Source of the DNA: Dallia pectoralis
Lineage: Eukaryota; Chordata; Actinopteri; Esociformes; Umbridae
Assembly: GCA_029465975.1 (NCBI GenBank)
Contig: CM055755.1
Span: 5,217,138 to 5,281,137 of the forward strand
Length of the DNA: 64,000 nucleotides
Reading direction: 5' to 3'
Shown: piece after piece, positions 28,801 to 38,788 of the stretch
How the letters are laid out: every line of letters starts with the position of its first letter
Position numbering within the stretch: the stretch's first letter is position 1
Notes under the pieces: generated by a model
Told to the model about the DNA's origin: nothing
What the model saw: only the letters and a program-made list of their open reading frames with translations
The model's database searches: none
Position numbers and translations under genes: made by a program

Positions 28801-30352
28801 GGTATAACAAACATAACAGGCAAATGATGTCATCAACGTTACAAAGGCTTGGGAGCTACTCACGTGCATGTGACCTGAGGTGGACTGTGTACTGGCCCTT
28901 CTGGGTATGGAAGCGTTTGACACTGGTCGTCTGGCCGCCTGACGAGGACGATTGGAGCTTCTTGCTCTCCGCCTCGATGTGTTTCATCAGCATGGTGGAC
29001 ATCTTGTCTCCATGTCCACCACGGGCAAAGGCCTTCTTCAGCAGCAGTGATTGGATCTCCTTCAGACTGGACGGGAAACAACAGACACAACAGACAATCA
29101 ACTGACTGGGTCGCCTTTAGACAAGTCGGGAAACAACAGACAATCAACCGACTGGGTCGCCTTTAGACAAGACGTCTGGACAGGAGACAACAGGCACAAC
29201 AGACAATCAACTGACCGATAGATATTCAGGTTGGACATTTAGATGTAATAAGTGGTTAGATGAAATTCTGACGCTGTGTATTTTAGTACTCACAACACCA
29301 GCACGACCACTTGATATTCAGCCAGCTAAAATGTCCGGCCTGAAATATCACTCATTATTTACGAAGAGACAAGCCGACTGGACCAATCATCTTGACCCAG
29401 TGTTGCTCGGGAATTCCATGTTCCCCTGGCAACTGTGGATCTAACACTTTAGGGGTGGGTGATGAGCCAAAGAGCGACGCCTGTTCTCAATTGCATAATC
29501 TTCTCGCTCCTCCGTCGTAGCCTCTCCTTAAAAAACAAATTGGAGAGCAAGGCCAGGGAGAGGGTTTCTCATCCAATGGCGCGTGTTCCGTCTATTTCCT
29601 GTGTAAAAATGACCTGAGCTATACACCGAGACGCAAACATAAAAATAAACCTAAAACATTACGTTCACGTTCGACAGTGTCTCATCGTACTAAATTAGGA
29701 GGTGGACGCGTTGAAGTGCTACAGAAAGGACAGCTTGTGGAAAACATGGAAAGACCTAGAGACCATAGAGAGTGTTATTTCAAAGGGGCATTTGTAATCA
29801 CACAATCATTTTGAGGGCAGGACCATTGGAAAAACAAAGTAAAAATTATAATGCATTACAAAGCTTATTTGTTGTCGTAATATCCCTAATGGACACACAT
29901 AGCACTATCACCGTAAGAATCCCATGCAGAAGTATTTCCCAGATCCTTATGTTTTCACATAAAATAAGTGATTTCACAGACCCTCCTACTCAGAGCGACT
30001 TACAGTGGAACCGTACCGTGTATTTCACAACATATCGTTCTGGGGGGAAAACAAACCTCTGTAAATGAGTATTTAGGTTAGCTAGCGTGTGGTTGGGTCA
30101 TATAGAAATATCTGGGAAGTCTCGAGCCGTTGACGTTTAGTGTCACTAGTTAATCGGGGGGAGGGCAGCCCGCTGGACTACAGAAACACCCGGGGCATTC
30201 AATGCCCTATTGTCATGTGTTGTTTACTCAGGGTCGACCTCTTCCTTCCCCAGATGAGATTAGTACAGTATTGCAGCCAGCACCACTCGGCAAGATGACA
30301 CTTCTAGATTACAGCTGAGACGTTTCTCTCTCTCCCTCCCTCCCTCCCTCTA

Positions 30353-30393
<41 letters not shown>

Positions 30394-33300
30394 GACACAC
30401 ACACAAGCTTTATTGGACAAGCTCCATCCTGTCCTAGCGCAGGAGGAGTTAAAAGTGGACTCCAGTCTGCACATTGCTGCCCAGATTACGGCACTGTTTT
30501 CTCAGTCGCCGTTCTGACAGAGGGCATTGTTTCTTCAGACAGGGTAATCTTACCCAGAGTCCACCTGTGGCAGGCGTCACTACAGGACGTCATGTGCCTG
30601 TTTGTCCGTCACTTAGTTACAGCATGGTCCAGTGTAAAAAACACAGACTAGTTTGAGCAGGACCGCTTTAGCGTGTTCCAAAAGGCGTGTCCGAATCAAC
30701 TCGGGGTAACTTAAAACCCAGCAGAGGCTGCGAGCCGCCGCTGTAAAAGGTTTAAAAGCTTTGAACAGGCAACAATTGACCTTTCATGACACACTGAAAT
30801 GAACCGGCACATGTCTGATACATATTGCTGGGTGGTCTTCTGACAGGGGCTAGGATGACGGAGATACCAGAAGGAGAGACCAGGTCATGCAGACGAAGGA
30901 ACGCGGCTGAAATAATCCCGACATGCCGGGCTGTTGTCGTTCCGTAGAGATCCCTCTGTTTACGTGTACAGGGAAGCGGGGTTTGTAAAAAGTGTCAGCT
31001 CAAAAACGAGACGAGGAGCAGAGCCGAAAACACGAGTGAAAACAGTCCAACCTTTCTAAGATGCGTTGAATCACTCTTGGCAGTGACGTTCATGTGTGGG
31101 TGGTTTTTTATGGTCTTTTTTAAAATAGATTATTACTGTTTCACCGGTGCAGCTTTGGTTATTATTATTATATTATATATTATCAGTTTTCAACATGGAC
31201 GATTGGAGAGCATATTCCTTTGAGATGGTCAGTAGAAGGGAACGCAGAGCCAACCTTTACACTGCCGTATAATAAGTAACATCGACATATTTGTACTCCA
31301 CACTACAGGAAAATCATAAACATCGTGAATATAGAAGGTTCCAATAGCAGTCATCCACTAACAGCATTCTGATTTTGCAGAAATAAAAGAGAAGAGTAAC
31401 AATACATTTCCGTTACAGTCAATCAACCTGCTAAGCTTCAAGGGCCATCTTGTCCCTTGACTCACTTTGACCTTTTCCTGGATATTAAGACTTTTCAGAA
31501 AACTGCTCGAAACCCCCCTTTCAAGAACATAAACCCAAACCCATGACAGGTTGCTCTATCTTCAGTACAGTACAGTAGATTACCGTGTACAGTAGATGTC
31601 ATTTGGGGGGGAACAGCTCCACCTGCTGACTACGATGGGTAACTCCATAACTCCACAGTCCATTGTAATCGAGGGCTGATATCTAATTACACTAATTTAA
31701 GGTCGATCGAAATACTCGAGGCTACAAAATGTGTTTGTATTCATCAATAAATGGTGTGAAAGTTCTCCACTTGGCCCCTCTCTAGCTAATCAAAACAGGC
31801 TTTAGACTATGAAGTGTTATAAACAGATACAACTTCTTATAAAGTTGGAAAATGTCTACTTACCACTAAACTATTCTTCCATACAGCAAATATTTAAAAA
31901 ACATTTTGGTACCACGTCCAGCACCACACTCAAGACTTGTATATTATAGTTTAGATAAAAAAGGGTGTTTGGCTCACTGTTGGTCTATTAATAAAGCTTT
32001 ATTTATTCCATTCGAGTCAAAAGGTTTATCAACAGCCTTGGATAGGCTAGTTGGCAATTGCATTTTGGCTGGACCAGTGCTGTAGCTGAGAGTGTAGGCC
32101 ATGCTGGGCTTTTAGTGAAATAAACAAGTTCCGAGGAAACATTTGTTTCCAGGCACGAAAACCTTATCACTCTAATCTGTGCTCATATGGGTCGTGTGTG
32201 TCCTGGTTCTGACTGGCCAAATCTAAATAGAGCAGTGCTGGATTCACCTCACAGCTATTCCTTTTTTGCGAGACACATCCAAACGATGTACACCCCTCCC
32301 AACGGATCGCAAGAGAGATTAAAGCCAGGTAAACTATCAATACTCCACAGAGTTGTAAAAAAAAGCATAGGGTTGTTTCTTTAATGTTTAAAAATATGTT
32401 TTAAAAGTTAAAATGTAAAATTCCTTTTGGACGTACTATACATAGGAGGCTTCCGGTGCACATTTCCAGAAGCTTCCAGAAATGTCTGCTAATGTTCGGA
32501 TCCAGTTTTTCCCCTCGTCATATTTTAGGCCGGTCGAACGAGAACTCATTCTGTTTGAGCTCAGCAACTTAGGACCAGCGAGGCTTTACCGACTAGCTCT
32601 GGTCTACTGACCTTCTGTTTACAGGTCAGATGCTACAATATTTTGGGGTTTACAGATTCACTGAATTCTAAAGACGTTCACGTTGGATGAGCCCCTTCGT
32701 TCTATTTGAATTCCCTGCCTGGCATTGGGCCAGACCGCTCTGTGATGCTGCCAGACACTCTGATCCCAACACCTGCGCTGCATCAGGTGGACCAAACGAA
32801 CCACCACAGGCACAAGGCACCCTGACTCCACAGCTGTGGTCCAGATGATGCTCTCGCCCAGACGGACACTTCAAAGTGGAAGAGGAGGAGGAAGACACGG
32901 AGCAGTAAATAAAGGGCTAAAGGCGCACAAGCCGGCGTAGTAAATCAAGGCGAGGACTCACGTGAGAGGTTGCCCGCGTCTGGTGTGATGCGTCTTGGTC
33001 TCCGGCTGGGTGCTGGCTGATGTCTTCCATACAACTAGAGTCTCAGCCGTAACAAGGGCGTTGGAGGAGGAAGATGGGATATGGGCACTTGGTTGGAGGG
33101 TGGAGGTGGTTGGCAGGGAGGTGGAGGAAGGTGAGAGGGTGGGGGCTGTTGGCAGGGAGGTGGAGGAAGGTGAGAGGGTGGGGGCTGTTGGCAGGGAGGT
33201 GGAGAAAGGTGAAAGGGTGTGGGCTGTTGGCTGGGAGGTGGAGAAAGGTGGGAGGGTGGGTGTGGTTGGCTGGGAGGTGGAGGAAGGTGAAAGGGTGGGG

Positions 33301-36300
33301 GCTGTTGGCTGGATGGTAGAGGAAGGTGAGAGGGTGGGTGTGGTTGGCTGGGAGGTGGAGGAAGGTGAGAGGGTGGGTGTGGTTGGCTGGGAGGAGGAGG
33401 AAGGTGAGAGAGGAGTACTTGGTGGAAGGGTGTTGGTTCTGACCACAGGGTTGGTGGGGTGTAAGAATGCCCAGGGACGGCCCACCAGGTCATAGGTCAC
33501 GCTGGCAAACTCACAGCGAGCCCCGGAGTACCCAGTCCGGCACTCACAGATGTTGGGCTGCCGGCACACAGCTCTGTTGTGGCAGCGTGGAAGACACCTC
33601 GCTGGAAGACGGGGAGACGAATAGAGACAGAGATAGAGAGAGAGACAGACAGAGACAGAGAGAGACAGACAGAGACAGAGAGAGAGAGACAGAGAGAGGA
33701 AGAGAGAGAGAGAGACAGAGAGAGAGAGAGACAGAGAGAGACAGACAGAGAGAGGAAGAGAGAGAGAGACAGAGAGAGACAGAGAGAGACAGAGCGCAAG
33801 AAAGAAAAAGACAGCATGAGAGACAGCGAGATAGAAATCGTTTAAATGTTAAACATTTATTAGAGCAGTGAAATGGGTCGGAACCAAAAGCAGAGACTTA
33901 AAGAAAAATGGCCTCAACCCTCACCCACATTTCACTATCTGAATAAAAACACAGTCGGCCAATCAGCGCCAGTATGTTTAATGGGCATTGTGACCTATCA
34001 AGTCAAACAGCCAATGGTGCACAGGTCAAGATGTCACTCCCCTGAAATAGTAAACCTCTGAGAGAAAAGGGGACAGGGCCCTGAACGCAGAGAGGGAGGT
34101 ATTCATGCGTAAATGATGCAGGGTTTTTATGGGCCCCGTAGCGCCACGACCCTTCTTCTGGGCCTCATAGTGCCTGCTTTCTCCCCACATCCCTGGCCGG
34201 GTGTCATTGTACCCGAGCCAAACCCCCTGGAGGGCTCCGGCCACGGCCCATTGGCCACAGACAACAACAGAGTATCCAGCCGACCACAAATGTCCTGGCC
34301 GCCTGCGTGTATATCAACGGCGGACACCACTGACTGACTTGGTTTCGTAAGACCTGCATGAAAAAGGTTTTTGGAGCAAACACAAATACGACGTGGCCAA
34401 ACGTTGAGATTCAAAGTGCAAAGTGGACTGTATCTCGCGATATGTCTCAATTAGCTTTAGCATGTGGTCAATATATCAAGACTACAGGCTGTTCTTAAAC
34501 CTGCCGCAACAGAAATCACCATCCCAGGTTTGTATGTGTGTGTGTGTGTCTGTGTGAAATTCGCAGTGACAAGAAAGCACCCCATGCAGTCTCGGGAACG
34601 CGGAGCCAGCGGTTCTGGGAATGTGCTGGCCCGTTAAATCATCCGGGTCAAATGGTGGGGTCAAGATAATTTGTTCTAATCCCTGTAATCAAGATTTGTG
34701 GATGTGTGCATTAGAATGATACGCCACAGAGACATTTTAGAGACAGACGCTCCCCTGAAAGTCCCCTTTCCTTACCAGCCTGCTGTGTGGACTGGTGAAT
34801 AGTTCCCCCTGACAGAGATAGTTGGTCGCAATTCTTGTGCACCAAATATGCATCATCAAAGGATTTTTCTCAGATATTTTGATCCTGGAAAATGACTGCG
34901 TGATAAACACTGTGATAATATCTGCTATAATCCCCACCATAAACACTGTCACAACCACTGTCACAACCACTGTCACAACCACTGTCACAACCACTGTCAT
35001 AACCGCTGTCATAACCACTGTCATAACCACTGTCACAACCACTGCCATAACCACTGTCATAACCACTGTGATAACCACTGTCATAACCACTGTCATAACC
35101 ACTGTCATAACCACTGTGATAACCACTGTCATAACCACTGTCATAACCACTGTCATAACCACTGTGATAACCACTGTCATAACCACTGTCACAACCACTG
35201 TCACAACCACTGTCACAACCACTGTCACAACCACTGCCATAACCACTGTCATAACCACTGTCATAACCACTGTCATAACCACTGTGATAACCACTGTCAT
35301 AACCACTGTCACAACCACTGTCACAACCACTGCCATAACCACTGTCATAACCACTGTGATAACCACTGTCATAACCACTGTCATAACCACTGTCACAACC
35401 ACTGTCACATCCACTGTGATAATCCCCACCATAATTACAGCAATAACCCCACCACAATTACTACTTTTGAGTTTGAAGTAAGATGCAAAACAGATTACCC
35501 CCCCCTAAAAAAAAATTCTAATTATTATACATAATTTAGATAAAACCTCAAATGCACTGTAAGACAACTATATGAGTGGTTATGTAGGCAATTGTCCATC
35601 CAAAGACACCCAAACAAAAACGACCACTGTCCTACATGCCCCAGATGGATTACATATGTCTGACTGTGGGAGGAGCAGGAGGAAACACATGTTGGATTCT
35701 CCTGATGTTCGATGTGATATTACAACTTCCAGCTGGCAAGAGAGAACATTCCGTTGTCCTACAGAGTATGATTGATGCTCTCTCCATCCTTGTAAAATCA
35801 ACTGTTTACAGCTTGCATTCTATCCAGCTTTTAGTAAAAAGTAGTTAGTTATAGTTCCTGAAGCTGGACAAAAGTGCCTGAACTGGACTCCTTAAGATGA
35901 ACAGAAACAAATTCATACTTCTGACATCAGTGGAGATAAGGAATGTCAGGAGAAAGGTCAGAGGAGATAAGGAATGTCAGGAGAAAGGTCAGAGGAGATA
36001 AGGAATGTCAGGAGAAAGGTCAGAGGAGATAAGGAATGTCAGGAGAAAGGTCAGAGGAGATAAGGAATGTCAGGAGAAAGGTCAGAGGAGATAAGGAATG
36101 TCAGGAGAAAGGTCAGAGGAGATAAGGAATGTCAGGAGAAAGGTCAGAGGAGATAAGGAATGTCAGGAGAAAGGTCAGAGGAGATAAGGAATGTCAGGAG
36201 AAAGGTCAGAGGATATAAGGAACTCACGCTTGGTGCATTTCAGAGTTTTGGGTGAAATGGTCCATCCATGGCAACATCCGTTTCCACATAAGTTGGGCCT

Positions 36301-38733
36301 GAAGAAAACAAGTTACAGATTGCTGTACAACACACACGACAAGATACACCTGGATATGATGAAATAAATCTATATAAAATATTGCATGTCATGGATGTAA
36401 GTAGAAACATTCTAGATTTTTTAAACATGTCTCCAAATATACATCCCAGAAATACATTTGAAATGTTTTCCCTGCGGATGGGCAGGCGTCTATCTAGACA
36501 CAATGGTTTTAATCGATAATGATGATAGATTCATAATCGATTCATAATAAATGTCAAATGTAATCCGTGTGTGGAAAACTAGAGCTGTGGAGAGGGATCT
36601 TGAAGGACCTGGGTGAGGCCAGTCTCGGTCAGTCACGTGTACGGATGACAGATATCGTGTTTCAAGGCTGGCCTGGCCAGTTTGACCTGTGACCTTTCCG
36701 CCGCTTGCATCCTCTACGCCACAGATGGGGTAAACAAAACCGAATTAAGAGTCTTTTAGGAGACGCCGTCTGTGTATCCAGGAAGCTCCTGGGAGATGAG
36801 GCAATTAACACGCCAACACAAGCCAATGTGCCAATGCCCACTTCAAACTGACAGCTCAGTGCGACCAGCGTGCCACTGGACTGGGCATTGTGGGAGTTGC
36901 TAATTAGTTACAGTTTCATAGTTTTATTGTGCGTTTGCAAATAGCGAGCCAAGAGGCTCTCCCATTGGGCGGTGAAGACGACAACCTGTACCGGCCGGGT
37001 TCCAATTCAAGCCCAGCTATGAATTCACCCAGACGTAGGTAGCCTGTCCCGGAGACTGCGGGTGACCTTTGACCCCGGGGTGAAGTCCGAGGCTCATTGG
37101 GCAGATGTCGGCACCAAAACAGACTCTTGAGTCATAGCTGCCTACCGGTATTGAATATACGGCCACAGTTACTGCCCCGCGGCGAACATGCTAATCCATA
37201 AGTTCGGACACGTCACACATATCAAAGAGACATTGAGCAAACGGCCGGCGAACACCCATCCCATCACAACAAAAGATGTGCAAACTAATCAAACCCGACA
37301 GACCCGTACCGGATTATGACGGACACAGCCGTCGGCCTCCCTGACTGACAGTTCTATTCAGCGGAGACTCTGAGAACCTCACGCCACCACAGTGCCCTCT
37401 CCCATGGTGACAGGGTGGTGGAGACCCAACCAGAGGCTGTGTCAACACTCGCGCACGGACTCATTCAATGGAGAGGGCGTGGTCCACGTAGGAGAGCTCC
37501 AATATGAAGGAAGGGGGTCAGCTGGCATGGTCAGAGCCTCCTCCTCCTCCGTCTCCATCTGACAGTTGAATGCAGGAACCACTCATACGGGACAGGGTGG
37601 CGGAGGGGGCTATATACCCAAAATACAGAGAGGGGGCTATAACCAAAATACAGAGAGGGGGCTATACCCAAAATACAGAGAGGGGGCCATACCTAAAATA
37701 CAGAGTGGGGGCTATACATAAAATACGGAGAGGGGGCTATACCTAAAATACAGAGAGGGGGCTATACCCAAAATACAGAGAGGGGGCCATACCCAAAATA
37801 CAGAGGGGGGCTATACCCAAAATACAGCGACGAGGCTATACCCAAAATACGGAGAGGGGGCTATACATAAAATACGGAGAGGGGGCTATACCCAAAATAC
37901 AGAGAAGGGGCTATACCTAAAATACAGAGGGGGCTATACCCAAAATACAGAGAGGGGGCTATACCCAAAATACGGAGATCTCAGCAGCCAGTTGGAATGG
38001 AAAGCTACAGGCGGTTTTGGCTCGAGGTAAGTGTCAACGCAGGGGCGACAGCAGTGTAATAGCCCTGAAGGCATCTGGTGTTTCGAGGTCGTTTGTTTAG
38101 AGAGCTGAGTGGGACCTGTCGTTTGTGTGGAATCGTCAGCCCATTAAGACCTGCAGAATCACCGTGTTTCCATCCGCAGACGTTTAAGTGCCATCTTCTG
38201 GAATGGGTCTTCTGGCGCACCACCAAGCGCTGATTCTGAAGGTCCTTGGCATTTCTATCGTGTCATCATTGAGCGGTTATTGCAAAGGCTGAGGCGGTTC
38301 GACGGATCTTTAGTGATCATAGGAGGCAAAACTTCAGTATGCGTCGTTATGTAATACATGCGTCACTTCCAACTGAAACATTTTGTGTTCACCAAAAAAT
38401 AAAAACATACTCAAGAGTAGGATGACTCGATGTCTTTTACAGTAATCGAGTGATGACCATGAAAAACCATAGGACAGGCGGCTATATTGAATAAGAAAAC
38501 ATACAACGTTGCTTTCTCAAACACTATTTTTGAGAAACGTTACCTTGCCTTGCCGGCTATAGAACTTGATTAACCGGCAGACACAAATCCAATAGATGTT
38601 TTAAAACGAGGAAGAGTGACAACTTTTTAGTCTCAGTCAGCGTTTCTCTCGCACATGCTGCATTTGTTACATGCGAAAGATCCAGGGCCATAACTACAGA
38701 TTATACACACACACAGACACACACACACACACA

Positions 38734-38788
<55 letters not shown>

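Noticed and set aside
33467..33871. Arg/Glu/Asp-rich plus-strand frame
   Set aside because: Translation of the GA-rich simple repeat opposite the real exon 3 acceptor.
34737..35481. Long open frames on both strands (Val/Thr/Met-rich, Tyr/Asp/Ser-rich)
   Set aside because: They are translations of a 12-bp tandem repeat whose period is a multiple of three. No start context, splice logic or family match.
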